In this document: positions 43,289-53,900 of the stretch, in pieces
Numbering within the stretch: the stretch's first letter is position 1
Layout: the number at the start of each line of letters is the position of its first letter
Assembly (NCBI RefSeq): GCF_014397785.1
Contig: NZ_VZQQ01000007.1
Coordinates: 62,001 to 126,000 of the forward strand
Source of the DNA: Paraburkholderia podalyriae
Lineage (GTDB): Bacteria; Pseudomonadota; Gammaproteobacteria; Burkholderiales; Burkholderiaceae
DNA length: 64,000 bases
Direction of reading: 5' to 3'
The notes under the pieces: generated by a model
Databases searched by the model: none
Seen by the model: only the letters and a program-made list of their open reading frames with translations
What the model was told of the DNA's origin: nothing
Program-made: the position numbers and the translations under genes

Positions 43289-44832
43289 TGAAAACGCAAG
43301 CGATCAAGTCCGCTCAGGCGGCATTCGGTGGATCCGCCAGCCGCGCGGCGAGCGCAGCCGGGGTCGTGCCCGGTCCCGGCCCGGCGATGGCAGGCATGGC
43401 TGTCGCCGCCCAGGCGGCGTCGCCGCGCCAGGCGCTCGCGCTCGCCGTGCTATTCGTTGGCGCCTTTCTCGCGCCGCTCGATTACTTCATCGTCAATCTC
43501 GCGTTGCCGTCGATTCGCACCGGCCTCAACGCGAGCGACGCGCAACTGCAGCTCGTCGTGTCGGCTTATGCGTCCGCCTACGCGGTGCTGCTGATCACGG
43601 GCGGCCGGCTCGGCGATCTGTTCGGCCGCCGTCGCATGTTCATGACGGGCATGGCGGCTTTCGTGATCGCGTCGGCGCTGTGCGGCTTCGCGACGAGCGG
43701 CCACGTGCTCGTGATCTCGCGCATCATGCAAGGCATCGCGGCCGCGGTGATGGCGCCGCAGGTGCTCGCGACGATTCGCGCGGTCGTGCCGTTGCATCAG
43801 CAGACGCGCGTGATGAGCCTGTATGGCTTCGTGTTCGGGCTGTCGTCGATCGTCGGGCAACTCGGCGGCGGCGCGCTGATCACGTATCGCCCGTTCGGGC
43901 TCGACTGGCGCGTGATCTTCCTGATCAACATCCCGATCGGCATCGCGGCGTTCATCGGCACATGGAAGTTCGTGCCGGAGAACCAGCCGGCCACGCATAC
44001 GGGCGTCGATCTGAAGGGCGTCGCGTTATTGTCCGCGCTGCTGTTGCTCGTCATCTATCCGATGACGCACGGCCGCGAAGCCGGTTGGCCGGCGTGGACG
44101 TTCGCGATGTTCGCGCTCGCGGTGCCGGTGTTCGCGCTGTTCGTCGCGACCGAGCGGCGCGTCGAGCGCGGCGGCGGCCATCCTCTCGTCGATCTGCAAC
44201 TGTTTCGCAATCGCGCGTTCGCGCTCGGTCTCGTGCTTGCGTTCCTGTTCTACTGCAATAGCGCATTCTTCCTGACCTACGGCATCTTCCTGCAAACCGG
44301 CCTGCACTGGACGCCGCTCGCGTCGGGCATCGCGATCATGCCGTTCGCGCTCGGCTTCGTGATCGGGCCGCTGAGCTCACCGGCCGTGATCAAGCGCATC
44401 GGCGCCCACGTGCTGACGCTCGGCTTCTCGATGATGACGCTAGGCTTCGCCGTGACCGGCTGGTCGGCGACCCGATCCGCAACGCCAGATTTGCTGTTCT
44501 ACGGCGGGCTGGTTTGCGCGGGTGTCGGACATGGGCTGCTGTTGCCATCGATCATGCGCATCGTGCTGCAGGAGGCGGTGCCCGAGAAGGCCGGGCTTGC
44601 ATCGGGTGTGGTGTCCTCGACGTTGCAGATCGGCTCCGCGTTCGGCACCGCGGCGATCAGCGGCGCATTCTTCGGAGCGCTCGACGGTAGCGCGGCACCT
44701 GCGTCTTATGCGCACGCGTTCCAGCTGAGCCTCGCGATCAATGCCGTGCTGATGTTCGTGTGTATCGGCCTGAGCGTGCTGCTGGTGCGTCATCAACGAC
44801 GCGCGCGGCACTCAGTCGCGCTCGCAGTTTGA
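43288..44832 (+). CDS. MFS (DHA2) exporter
   Basis: A 514-aa 14-helix drug:proton antiporter. After an unusually long Ala/Gly-rich N-terminus (about 1-50) come helix 1 with LAPLDYFIVNLALPSIRTGL, motif A in GGRLGDLFGRRRMFM, and motif C-like GLSSIVGQLGGGALI. The last region ends in a basic tail. It pairs with the TetR regulator just upstream. The substrate is unknown; electrophiles or solvents are guesses from the regulator type. Confidence 0.88.
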   Translation: MKTQAIKSAQAAFGGSASRAASAAGVVPGPGPAMAGMAVAAQAASPRQALALAVLFVGAFLAPLDYFIVNLALPSIRTGLNASDAQLQLVVSAYASAYAVLLITGGRLGDLFGRRRMFMTGMAAFVIASALCGFATSGHVLVISRIMQGIAAAVMAPQVLATIRAVVPLHQQTRVMSLYGFVFGLSSIVGQLGGGALITYRPFGLDWRVIFLINIPIGIAAFIGTWKFVPENQPATHTGVDLKGVALLSALLLLVIYPMTHGREAGWPAWTFAMFALAVPVFALFVATERRVERGGGHPLVDLQLFRNRAFALGLVLAFLFYCNSAFFLTYGIFLQTGLHWTPLASGIAIMPFALGFVIGPLSSPAVIKRIGAHVLTLGFSMMTLGFAVTGWSATRSATPDLLFYGGLVCAGVGHGLLLPSIMRIVLQEAVPEKAGLASGVVSSTLQIGSAFGTAAISGAFFGALDGSAAPASYAHAFQLSLAINAVLMFVCIGLSVLLVRHQRRARHSVALAV

Positions 44833-45289
44833 AATTAATTCGTTGGTAATCGTTTTCATTTGTTGGTTCACTGAAAAAATCGTTCGATTTGAACGGAGCG
44901 GTATAACGAACTATCCGGCATTTACCGGCGATCTACTCGTTCACAGGTAATTCTGATTTAGGATAAACCGGCTCCTTCGGAATAACCCTTGTGCTTCGTT
45001 GCGTCACGTTTTCTAATCAGACGAAACCCCAGCGCATTTCCTACCGGCCTGCAAACGGCCAGCAGTAAGTGTTGCGTATGTGCGGTAGCGCACATAGGTG
45101 GAAAGGTCGGGAACTTTAGCCATCAGGCATGGAGGCACGTCCGACTGAAAACGGTATCAATAAAAAGCACTTGCGGCGCTTAAATTCGATTGTTAATCTG
45201 TCTTAACTTTTAGAGTGCTGATTCAACAGGGCGAAGTCGATAAACCCAGGCTCAATGACTTAATAACGCTCAAGATAGGGGGACTGAAT
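44833..45289. other. AT-richer intergenic region
   Basis: About 460 bp between the MFS and YodC-like genes. It is clearly AT-richer than its neighbours, especially 44833-44960. A 64-codon frame inside shows no coding character. It may carry the promoter of the YodC-like gene. No repeats or mobile-element ends were seen. Confidence 0.5.
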
Positions 45290-45559
45290 ATGCTGACCGC
45301 TACCATTGACGCATTCCAGAGCACATCCGCCGCCTTCAACGCGGGCGACGTCGTCAAACTAAAGGAAGGGGGCCCGCGCATGACCGTCACGTACGCTGGT
45401 CCGGTAGCGCTGGACCCCGGCGACTGGCTGATTTGCGAGTGGTTCGACGAACACGGCGAACTGCGCCAGGAAATGTTTGCACCGCAAGCCGTGCGTGCGG
45501 AACCGCGCTCCATTCCGGCGGGCTCGGTACAGTGGAGTCGCATCGGGCGCGCTGCCTGA
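45290..45559 (+). CDS. YodC-like (DUF2158) protein
   Basis: An 89-aa soluble protein. FNAGDVVKLKEGGPRMTV then WLICEWFDEHGELRQEMF is the DUF2158/YodC signature, a small SH3-like fold of unknown role. The ATG at 45290 has a GGGG-type ribosome binding site. The first ~17 residues precede the domain. It stands alone and is convergent with the next small membrane-protein gene. Confidence 0.8.
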   Translation: MLTATIDAFQSTSAAFNAGDVVKLKEGGPRMTVTYAGPVALDPGDWLICEWFDEHGELRQEMFAPQAVRAEPRSIPAGSVQWSRIGRAA

Positions 45560-45637
45560 GTGACAGACCTTCACGTCAATCATCCCGTTTATTGTTGTCG
45601 GCTTATCGCTCGTATCGATCGAGTCGCCCGAATCGTT

Positions 45638-45949
45638 TCAGCGCTTGGGTCGGTTGCGGTCGGCCTCGCGTCGCCGCACGCGCAGCATCAGCGCCGATGA
45701 AAACGCGCGCATGCTCGACAGCTTGCGTGTCGCCATCACGTCGCTCGCGAGGCTGTCAGCCGGATTGGGCTGCAGCGCCCAATACAGCGCGAGCACCCAG
45801 CCGAGCACGGTCCAGCCAAGGCAGGCGTTGAACAGCGCGAGCGTCAGCACGTCGCGACGCTTGCGTCGGTCCGCGATGATCGCCGGCAGAAAATACAGCG
45901 CCAGCGCGAACGCCGCGGCGATGGCCTGAACGGCCACGTTGCCACCCAT
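45638..45949 (-). CDS. Superinfection-immunity-like small membrane protein
   Basis: A 103-aa protein. The core ALYFLPAIIADRRKRRDV and LFNACLGWTVLGWVLALYWA match the Imm_superinfect family (phage T4 Imm-like), with two helices around a basic loop. In phage T4, Imm blocks DNA entry of a second phage; chromosomal homologues are widespread and mostly untested. AGGAG precedes ATG 45949, which fits the family start. The C-terminus is a polar Arg-rich tail. No other phage genes are nearby. Confidence 0.85.
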   Translation of the reverse strand: MGGNVAVQAIAAAFALALYFLPAIIADRRKRRDVLTLALFNACLGWTVLGWVLALYWALQPNPADSLASDVMATRKLSSMRAFSSALMLRVRRREADRNRPKR

Positions 45950-46117
45950 AAAAACTCCTGATGCGTGATGCATGTGGGAATTGTCGCGCGAATGGCCGCT
46001 TTGCGCCGCCTCCTTGTGCATTCCCGCTGCGCATCCCATCGCCGCAAGGGGTTCAGCGCTGCACGCATCGGGACTATGATGATCATTTCGACCGAACAGC
46101 ACCTCACGGACCCGATC

Positions 46118-47578
46118 ATGATCACAGACGATACGACCCGCCAGGCTCAACTCAACCCTGAGACGCTACGAGAATTCGTCGAGCGCAAGTGGGACGACGA
46201 GATCGTGCCCGCGCTGACGGACTACATCGCGGTGCCGGCCAAGAGTCCGGCGTTCGATCCGGACTGGGCAAAGCACGGTTATCTGGAGCGCGTGATCACC
46301 GACGCCGCGCACTGGGCCGAGCAGCAACCGGTGCGCGGCCTGAAGCTCGAGGTGGTCCGCCTGCCGGGCCGCACGCCGGTGATCTTCTTCGAGACGGCCG
46401 CGACGCGCTCGGGCAGCGACGAAACCATCGTGCTGTACGGCCATCTCGACAAGCAGCCCGAGTTCGACGGCTGGCGCCACGACCTCGGTCCGTGGACGCC
46501 GAAGTTCGAAGACGGCAAGCTCTACGGGCGCGGCGGCGCGGACGACGGCTACGCGATCTACGCGAGCCTGACGGCGCTTGCCGCGCTCGATGCGCAGGGG
46601 GTCGAGCGTCCGCGCTGCGTCGGGCTGATCGAAACCTGCGAGGAGTCGGGCAGCTACGATCTATTGCCCTACGTCGACGCGCTGCGCGAGCGGCTCGGTA
46701 ACGTCGGGCTCGTCGTGTGTCTGGACTCGGGCGCGGGCAATTACGATCAGCTGTGGCTGACCACGTCGCTGCGCGGGCTCGTCGGCGGCGATCTCGAAGT
46801 GCAGGTGCTCGACGAAGGGATTCACTCGGGCGTCTACGGCGGCATCGTACCGTCGAGCTTCCGCATCATGCGGCAGCTGTTCGACCGTCTGGAAGACTCC
46901 GCGAACGGCTCGCTGCTGCCGAAGGGCTTCCACTGCCCGGTGCCGGCCGATCGTCTGCGCGAAGCGGAGGCCGCCGCAAAAATCCTCGGCGATGACGTCT
47001 GGAAGAAAATGCCGTGGGCGTGCGGCCAGGACGGCCGCCAGGTGTTGCCCACTACGACCGATCCGCGCGAGGCGCTGCTCAATTCGACGTGGCGTCCGTC
47101 GCTGTCGGTGACGGGCGCGGCTGGCTTGCCCGCGCTCGCCGACGCCGGCAATGTGCTGCGTCCGCGCACGGCGTTCAAGCTGTCGCTGCGTCTGCCGCCG
47201 ACCATCGAAGCGGACAAGGCGGTCGCCGAACTGAAGGCGCTGCTCGAATTCGATCCGCCGTACAACGCGAAGGTCACGTTCAAGCCGGATGCGGGCGGGG
47301 CGAGCGGCTGGAGCGCGCCGGAGGTCGCGCCTTGGCTGGCCACCGCGCTCAACGACGCATCGCGTCGGCACTTCGGCGCCGACGCCGCCTACATGGGGCT
47401 TGGCGGCACGATCCCGTTGATGAACGTGCTCAAGGCGGGCTTCCCGAAGTCGCAGTTCATGGTGTGCGGCGTGCTCGGGCCGAAGTCGAACGCGCATGGG
47501 CCGAACGAGTTCCTGCACGTGCCGTACGGCAAGAAGCTGACGGCCGCGGTTGCCGAGGTGATCGCCGCGGCGCCTTGA
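46118..47578 (+). CDS. M20 family dinuclear-metal peptidase
   Basis: A 486-aa zinc dipeptidase-type enzyme (M20A/M20C like). Metal ligands are visible: His in VLYGHLDKQPE, Asp in GRGGADDGYAI, the Glu-Glu of ETCEESGS, Asp in CLDSGAGN and the C-terminal His in AHGPNEFLHVP. The dimerisation domain lies between about 220 and 370. The start is placed at ATG 46118 (MITDDTTRQ); ATG 46076 would add 14 residues. No signal peptide, so cytoplasmic. It is followed 51 bp later by an Ldh-family dehydrogenase. Confidence 0.9.
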   Translation: MITDDTTRQAQLNPETLREFVERKWDDEIVPALTDYIAVPAKSPAFDPDWAKHGYLERVITDAAHWAEQQPVRGLKLEVVRLPGRTPVIFFETAATRSGSDETIVLYGHLDKQPEFDGWRHDLGPWTPKFEDGKLYGRGGADDGYAIYASLTALAALDAQGVERPRCVGLIETCEESGSYDLLPYVDALRERLGNVGLVVCLDSGAGNYDQLWLTTSLRGLVGGDLEVQVLDEGIHSGVYGGIVPSSFRIMRQLFDRLEDSANGSLLPKGFHCPVPADRLREAEAAAKILGDDVWKKMPWACGQDGRQVLPTTTDPREALLNSTWRPSLSVTGAAGLPALADAGNVLRPRTAFKLSLRLPPTIEADKAVAELKALLEFDPPYNAKVTFKPDAGGASGWSAPEVAPWLATALNDASRRHFGADAAYMGLGGTIPLMNVLKAGFPKSQFMVCGVLGPKSNAHGPNEFLHVPYGKKLTAAVAEVIAAAP

Positions 47579-47629
47579 GCTTCGTCCCGCCGGTTGATTT
47601 CCTCCGTTCGAACCACACCGACACGCTGA

Positions 47630-48733
47630 ATGACCGACTCCCAGACTGCCCAAGCCACCACGTCCCGGATTCCGGCCGATCAACTGCATGCCTACGTCAG
47701 GGCGATCTGGGAGCGAGCGGGCAGTGCGCCGCGCGAAGCGGAACTGGTTGCCGATCACCTGGTGGCCGCGAATCTGACCGGACACGACTCGCACGGCGTC
47801 GGCATGATCCCGCGCTATGTCGAGTCGCTCGCCGACGAGCAATTGCAATTGAATCGGCACGCCGACGTCGTGAAAGACGCGGGCGCGGTCCTGACCGTCG
47901 AAGGCGGCAAGGGCTTCGGCCAGGTGATCGCGTTCGAGGCGATGGAGCGGGGCATCGAGCGCGCGCGGCGGCTCGGCATCTGCGCGGTGGGCTTGCGCGG
48001 CGCGCATCATATCGGCCGCATCGGGCATTGGGCCGAACAGTGCGCACACGCCGGGCTGGTGTCGTTCCACTTCGTCAACGTGGCGGGCGATCCGCTCGTC
48101 GCGCCGTTCGGCGGCGCGGACCGGCGCATCGGCACGAATCCGTTCTGCGCCGCTTATCCGCGGCCCGGCAAGCCGCCGCTCGTGCTCGACTTCGCGACCA
48201 GCACGATCGCATTCGGCAAGACGCGCGTCGCTTATAACCAGGGCAAGCACACACCACCCGGCGCACTGATCGATCACGAAGGCATGCCGACGCTCGAACC
48301 GAAAGTCATGCACGAAGCGCCGTTCGGCGCGCTGACGCCGTTCGGCGGATACAAGGGTTTCGGGCTCGCGGCGATGTGCGAGATTTTCGGCGGCGCGCTG
48401 TCGGGTGGCTTCACGACGCATGCGGACACGCTCGGCACCACGCACGCGATCATCAACGGCATGCTGTCGGTCATCATCGATCCGGCCGCATTCGACGCGC
48501 CCGACGCGCAAGCCGAAGCCGATGCGTTCGTCGCGTGGGTGAAGGCGTCGCCGCTCGCGGCGGGCACCGCGCGCATCTACGAACCCGGCGAACCCGAGCG
48601 CGTGACGCGCGCGCAACGCGAGGCCGCCGGCATTCCGATCGACGCGGCCACATGGAAGCAAATCCACGCTGCGGCGCGCGCCGTCGGCGTCAGCGAAAAC
48701 GAACTAGCGGGATGGCCGGCGCGCCTGCGCTGA
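47630..48733 (+). CDS. Ldh-family (malate/L-lactate/L-sulfolactate type) dehydrogenase
   Basis: A 367-aa NAD(P)+ oxidoreductase of the type 2 malate/L-lactate family (YlbC/YbiC-like, not Rossmann). Conserved elements are TGHDSHGVGMIPRYVESL near residue 50, a GAHHIGRIGHWAEQCAHAG region with the catalytic His, IGTNPFCAAYP, and FGGYKGFGLAAMCEIFGGAL. The substrate could be malate, ureidoglycolate, 2,3-diketogulonate or another 2-hydroxy acid. It probably shares a transcript with the M20 peptidase. Confidence 0.9.
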   Translation: MTDSQTAQATTSRIPADQLHAYVRAIWERAGSAPREAELVADHLVAANLTGHDSHGVGMIPRYVESLADEQLQLNRHADVVKDAGAVLTVEGGKGFGQVIAFEAMERGIERARRLGICAVGLRGAHHIGRIGHWAEQCAHAGLVSFHFVNVAGDPLVAPFGGADRRIGTNPFCAAYPRPGKPPLVLDFATSTIAFGKTRVAYNQGKHTPPGALIDHEGMPTLEPKVMHEAPFGALTPFGGYKGFGLAAMCEIFGGALSGGFTTHADTLGTTHAIINGMLSVIIDPAAFDAPDAQAEADAFVAWVKASPLAAGTARIYEPGEPERVTRAQREAAGIPIDAATWKQIHAAARAVGVSENELAGWPARLR

Positions 48734-48752
48734 CGCGCGCGTCGAAAAAGGC

Positions 48753-50756
48753 TCAGGCGATCAGCCTGAGCTTGCGCCTATCGAGCAGCCAGCGCTCGAA
48801 CTCGATGGCGGGCATCGGCTTCGCATACAGGAAGCCCTGTACGTAATCGACGCCGAGCCCCTTCATGAAGGCTTCTTCCGCTTCGGTTTCGATCCCTTCG
48901 GCGACCACCTGGAAATCGAGCTCCTGCGCGACCGCGACCATCGAGCGCACCAGCGCCTGGGCCTTCAGGTCCGCGTGGATCGAGCGCACGAAGCTGCGGT
49001 CGAGCTTGATCACGTCGAGCGGAATGCGGCCGAGCTGCGACAGCGACGAATAGCCGGTGCCGAAGTCGTCCAGATGCACCTGCGCGCCGAGCTGGCGGAA
49101 CTGCTTGATCAGCTCGATCGCGGCCGCTTCGTTTTCGATCAGGCAGCTTTCGGTCAGCTCGAGGTCGATCAGGCACGGATCGAGGCTCGCGTGCTGCAAG
49201 GCCTCGGTGAAATGACGGACCACGGCTGTATCGGTCAGCTGTCGCGCCGACACGTTGATCGCGACGCGCAGGTCGTAGCCGGCCGCCTTCCAGCGGGCCG
49301 CCTGTTTGGCGGCGGTTTCCATCACCCAGCGGCCGAGCACGCCGATCAGTCCGGATTCCTCGGCATAGCGGATGAATTCCACCGGCATGATCTGCCCGCG
49401 CTCCGGCGAGTTCCAGCGCACCAGCGCTTCCGCGCCTTGCACGGCGCCCGTGGCGAGGTTCAGCTTCGGCTGATAGTGCAGTGCGAGCTGGCCCTCGTCG
49501 AGACCGCGGCGCAGATTCGTATCGAGCCACATGAACTCGGCGACGCGGCGGTTCATGTCCGGCGAGAACACGCGATGGGTGCGCTTGCCTTCGTCCTTCG
49601 CGACGTACATCGCGGTGTCGGCCGAGCGGATCAGTGATTCGAGGCTGTCGCCATGCTCCGGCGAACGCGCAATGCCGATCGAGCAGCCGGTATAGACCTC
49701 GACGAGCCCGACCGCGAACGGCATGCGCATCCGGTCGAGAATGCGCTGCGCGGTGTTTTCGAGCTGATGCGCAAAGCCCTTCGCCGCGAGCACGATGAAT
49801 TCGTCGCCGCCGAGCCGCGCGAGCGAGTCGCCCGGATTCAGGCAGTTGCGGATCGCGTCCGACACGTCGCAAATCAGCCGGTCGCCGAACACGTGGCCGT
49901 AGTGATCGTTGACCTTCTTGAAGTTGTCGAGATCGAGAAACAGCACGCCGACGGTTTCGCCGGGCGCGGCCTGTTCGATCGCGATCTGGATGCGCTGCTG
50001 GATCGCGTTGCGATTGGCGAGGCCGGTGAGCGGGTCGGTCGTGGCCTGCTCGATCAGGCGGTCCTGCGCGAGCCGTTGTTCGGTGATGTCGGTGCCCGAG
50101 CAGATCAGGAACTGGTCTTCGATGCCGCTGCCGCTGCGCACGAACTTGTTGCGAAACAGGAACAGCCGCTCGCCATGCACCGTGTTGATGCGCCGTTCGA
50201 TCTCGTACGGTTCGCCGCGATTGAAGAAGTTCGCGCTGACCTCGTTCGAGACCCCGCCGTTGTCGGACGACATGAACAGCGTCCAGACGCTGCGGCCGAT
50301 GATGTCTTCTTCCCTGAGCCCGGTCAGCTCTTCGGCCAGGTGGTTGAAGCGCTGTATCCGGCCGTGCCGGTCGACGATCACGACGACCGAGTTCACTTCG
50401 GAGACCACCTGTTCGGCAAACGACAGACCGTGCAGCAACGCGCGCGCGACGGATTCGGTATCGGCATCGGCCGAGGCGGTGCCGCCCCAGCGATGACAAT
50501 CGAGTTTCCTGCCGATCAGATGCAGGCGCAGCGGCGCGCCGTCCAGATGCACGTCGACGACCACGTGCGAGGTCACGCCGCTCAGAGCGCGGACCCGCGA
50601 GGCTTGAGAAGGCGTGAGGGGAATGGCGACGCCGCCGGGCGCGTGGCCGTGCGTGGGCGCGAGTTGCAGCGTGTCGCTGGCGGCCGCCAGGCGCCAGCAA
50701 GGGCTGCGCGTGCCGAACCGCGCGTGAAGCACCTGGTCGTGTAACTCGTCGCTCAT
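48753..50756 (-). CDS. PAS-GGDEF-EAL cyclic-di-GMP protein (PdeR-like)
   Basis: A 667-aa protein. An N-terminal region without a known domain (1-105) is followed by PAS (about 115-225), GGDEF (about 240-400, motif intact as RLGGDEF at 314-320) and EAL (about 410-660; EALVRW at 443-448, ELTESCLIE, DDFGTGYSSL, IKLDRSF). EAL catalytic residues look complete, so phosphodiesterase activity is likely; GGDEF may bind GTP or c-di-GMP or be active. The architecture is that of E. coli PdeR. No membrane segment. Confidence 0.92.
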   Translation of the reverse strand: MSDELHDQVLHARFGTRSPCWRLAAASDTLQLAPTHGHAPGGVAIPLTPSQASRVRALSGVTSHVVVDVHLDGAPLRLHLIGRKLDCHRWGGTASADADTESVARALLHGLSFAEQVVSEVNSVVVIVDRHGRIQRFNHLAEELTGLREEDIIGRSVWTLFMSSDNGGVSNEVSANFFNRGEPYEIERRINTVHGERLFLFRNKFVRSGSGIEDQFLICSGTDITEQRLAQDRLIEQATTDPLTGLANRNAIQQRIQIAIEQAAPGETVGVLFLDLDNFKKVNDHYGHVFGDRLICDVSDAIRNCLNPGDSLARLGGDEFIVLAAKGFAHQLENTAQRILDRMRMPFAVGLVEVYTGCSIGIARSPEHGDSLESLIRSADTAMYVAKDEGKRTHRVFSPDMNRRVAEFMWLDTNLRRGLDEGQLALHYQPKLNLATGAVQGAEALVRWNSPERGQIMPVEFIRYAEESGLIGVLGRWVMETAAKQAARWKAAGYDLRVAINVSARQLTDTAVVRHFTEALQHASLDPCLIDLELTESCLIENEAAAIELIKQFRQLGAQVHLDDFGTGYSSLSQLGRIPLDVIKLDRSFVRSIHADLKAQALVRSMVAVAQELDFQVVAEGIETEAEEAFMKGLGVDYVQGFLYAKPMPAIEFERWLLDRRKLRLIA

Positions 50757-50938
50757 GAAATCCCCGGAGTATGGCGGCGGTCCCTATCAAGGCGGGCGGC
50801 GGCCGGCAGTCTTCCTCATACTAAATCGAAACTGTCTCATTGTATCTAAGCGTGACAATTCCAGCGAAGAATCATTAACGTTTTGCTAACAATGTGCGCG
50901 GGATCATTTCACAGTAAAACGACGCTACGGTGACGCCG

Positions 50939-53900
50939 CTAGAAGCGGCGCGCCAGCAACGCGCGGGCGCGTTCGCGCTCGGGCGGATCGGCGTCGAGAG
51001 CCGCGTCGAACCAGAACTTCCCGGCCACCAGCGTGGCCGCCACCACGCCGTCGCGGTAGAGCACGCGATTTCCGGCGACGGCCGGCACCTTGTCGCCGAC
51101 CAGCAGCGTGCCGGCGAGATTCAGCGGGTCCGTGCCTGCGACGCAAATAAGCGCACCGTCGTTCGGCTGCCGCCGCACTTCGCGCAGCAGTGGAATCGCC
51201 TCGGGCAGCGCGAACTGCTCGCCGGCGAGCCCGTTGACGAAACGCCCGCCGCGGATCACACCGCGCGCTTCCAGCCGCTGCAGCACGCGCAGCAGATCGC
51301 GCCACGGCGGCAGCCATTCGGCCTCACGTTCGAGCACGCGCCAGAACACGACGCCGTAGCGGCGCAGCAACGTCATCGCGACGTGTTCGAGCACCTCGGG
51401 CGGGAACTGGCGGCGCCGCTCGGGCGGATTTTCCGGCGTGGCGGCGGACGGGCGGCTCACGAGCGCCCACCGCCCCGCGTCGTCCATGCCGCCGATCAGC
51501 GCGCTCGCTCGCGCCCGCCGGCTGCCGGAAAACGCGTTGCGTTTGGCGACCGGCTTCAGCAACGCGCGCAAGCCCGCGAAGCTGTCGGAGTTCGCGAGGC
51601 CGGCCGCGACCAGCTCGCCGAGCGCGTTTTCCAGCTCGATGCGCAGCACACGCACCTCGGCCAGCAGTTCATCGAAGAACATTGCGCCGTGTTGTGCGAG
51701 CGTGTCGTGCACGCTTTGCGCGAGCGCCGACAACTCGAGCTGGCGCGCCGGATCGAGCAGCGCACGCCACGCGCGCAACTGGGCGCGCGGCAGCAGCACG
51801 ATCGGCGTGCCGCGCACCGGACCGGCAGCGCCGCGCGCCCGCTCGGTCAGGCGGGTCCAGACGATCTTGCCGGCGCGGCATAGTTCATCGAGCGAACTGT
51901 TGGCGTAGGCGCGCACGCGCGCGGGCAGGATGTCTTCCTCCCACGCGCCCGCCGCGGCCTGGAAGCCTTCGAGCTGATCGAGCGCGGCGGCGAGCGCGTC
52001 GCGGCCTTCGGCGCGCGACGTCGGCGTCAGATGCTGCCATTCGAACAGGAAGCGCATGAAGTCGTGCCGCTCGACCGGCTCGATCTCGCGCCGCAGCCGC
52101 TTCACCGTATAGCGGTGGATGCGTGCGAGCAGGTGCCGCTCGCACCATTCCTCGTCGCTCGTGTGCGGCGTGAAGCGGCCGCGCAGCAGATAGCCTTCGA
52201 TTTCCAGCCGGATCAGCGCCGGTTCGACCCGGTCGGCCGGCAAGCCTAGCGGGCGCGCGATCGCGTCGAGCGTCAGTGGACCGAAACCGGTCAGACGCGC
52301 GCGCAGCACGTCGACGAGCGCGTCGTCGGCGCTCCAGGTTTCGGTATAGCCCTTCGGCGCGTTTAACGGCGGAGCGTAGCGATCGCGCGGGATGCCGGGG
52401 TAGAGCGCTTCAAAGCAGGTGAGGCGTTCGACGGGCAGCCACAGTGCGCTGTCGTCGTGATGGCTGGCGGTGCCCGGGCTCGCTTTCGCGGCCAACGGCA
52501 AGCGCGTCGCCCGGCCAGCTTTCGCCAACGCGTCGAGCAGCGCCGGCCAGGCCTCGTGCGCTAGCGCTTCGGCTGCGGTGATGCACGCTAGGCCCGTCAG
52601 CGCTTCGTGCATTTCGTCGGCGGTGCGTGCCTGGGGCCAGGCTTCGTCGCGCACGCTGTCGAGCGCGGCGGTGTCGAGCGCGCCGAGATCGTCGGCGCTT
52701 TCAGGGTCCGTCCAGCGACGGTTCAGCACCGCCTGGGTGCGGCGCTCCTCGATCGGCGCGTCGTCCAGATACGCGTAGGGCTTAGCGGTCAGAATTTCGG
52801 CGGCGAGCGGCGACGGCGCCGGCAGATCGCGCGCGACGAGCCGCAGTTCGCCGTGCTCGATGCGGCGTAGCAGCGCGAGCCAGCGTTCGCTGTCCATCGC
52901 GTCGTGCAGGCAGTCGTCGATGGTTTGATTGACCAAAGGATGGCGCGGCACCTCGCGTTCGCCGACGACGTTCTCCAGACACGCGGCCTGCTCAGGAAAC
53001 ACGCTGGCGAGCAGATCCTCGCTGCGCATGCGCTGCAGTTGCGGCGCGGTTTTGCGGCCGCCCGTGTAGCGCGGCAGGCCGAGCGCGGTCGTCGCGTTCC
53101 AGCGCCAGCGCACGCCGAATAACGGCGCATCGAGCAGCGCCTGGATCAGCAGATGCTCGGCGCTGTTCGAATGCAGATAGCGCCAGACCTCGTCGAGCAC
53201 GAACGAGTGGCTGCCGGTCAGCGACAGCACGATCGCGTCCTCGGTGGCCGCGGCTTGCAGCTCGAAGTTGAAGCTGCGGCAGAAGCGCTTGCGCAGCGCG
53301 AGCCCCCACGCGCGATTCACGCGGCTACCGAACGGCGAGTGGATTACGAGCTGGGTGCCGCCCGATTCGTCGAAAAAGCGCTCCATCACGAGCGTGCTCT
53401 GCGTCGGCAGCACGCTGAGCGCCGCGCGGGCGCGCGCCAGGTACTCGACGATCTGGCGCGCGGCGGGTTCGTCGAGCGCGAGGTTGTCGATTAGCCATGC
53501 GATGGCGTGGTCGAGAGGCGCGGCGGGGGAGCCGGGCTCGTCTGCGAGTTCCGTCGCGGCGATTCGCGCCGAGGCGAGCGCGCATGCCGCGGGCTCACGC
53601 TCCGTGAGCAAGCCCTCGACCTGCTCGCGCAGTCGCGCGACCGCGAACGACAGCTCATCGCTGCGCCCCGGCGCCTCGCCGAGCCAGAACGGAATGTTCG
53701 GCGGTTGCCCTTGTGCGTCCTCGACGCGGACCCGGCCGCTCTCGATGCGCAGAATCCGGTACGACGCGTTGCCGAGCTGGAACACATCGCCGGCGAGGCT
53801 TTCGACTGCGAAGTCCTCGTTGACGGTGCCGATGTTGATCGCCTGCGGTTCGAGCACGACCGCGTAATCGGCGTTCTCGGGGATCGTCCCGCCCGACGTT

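Noticed and set aside
44989..45183. 64-codon frame in the AT-richer gap
   Set aside because: No ribosome binding site and no recognisable sequence character.
46076..46117. Upstream start for the M20 peptidase
   Set aside because: Adds 14 residues not typical of the family; ATG 46118 has an acceptable ribosome binding site.
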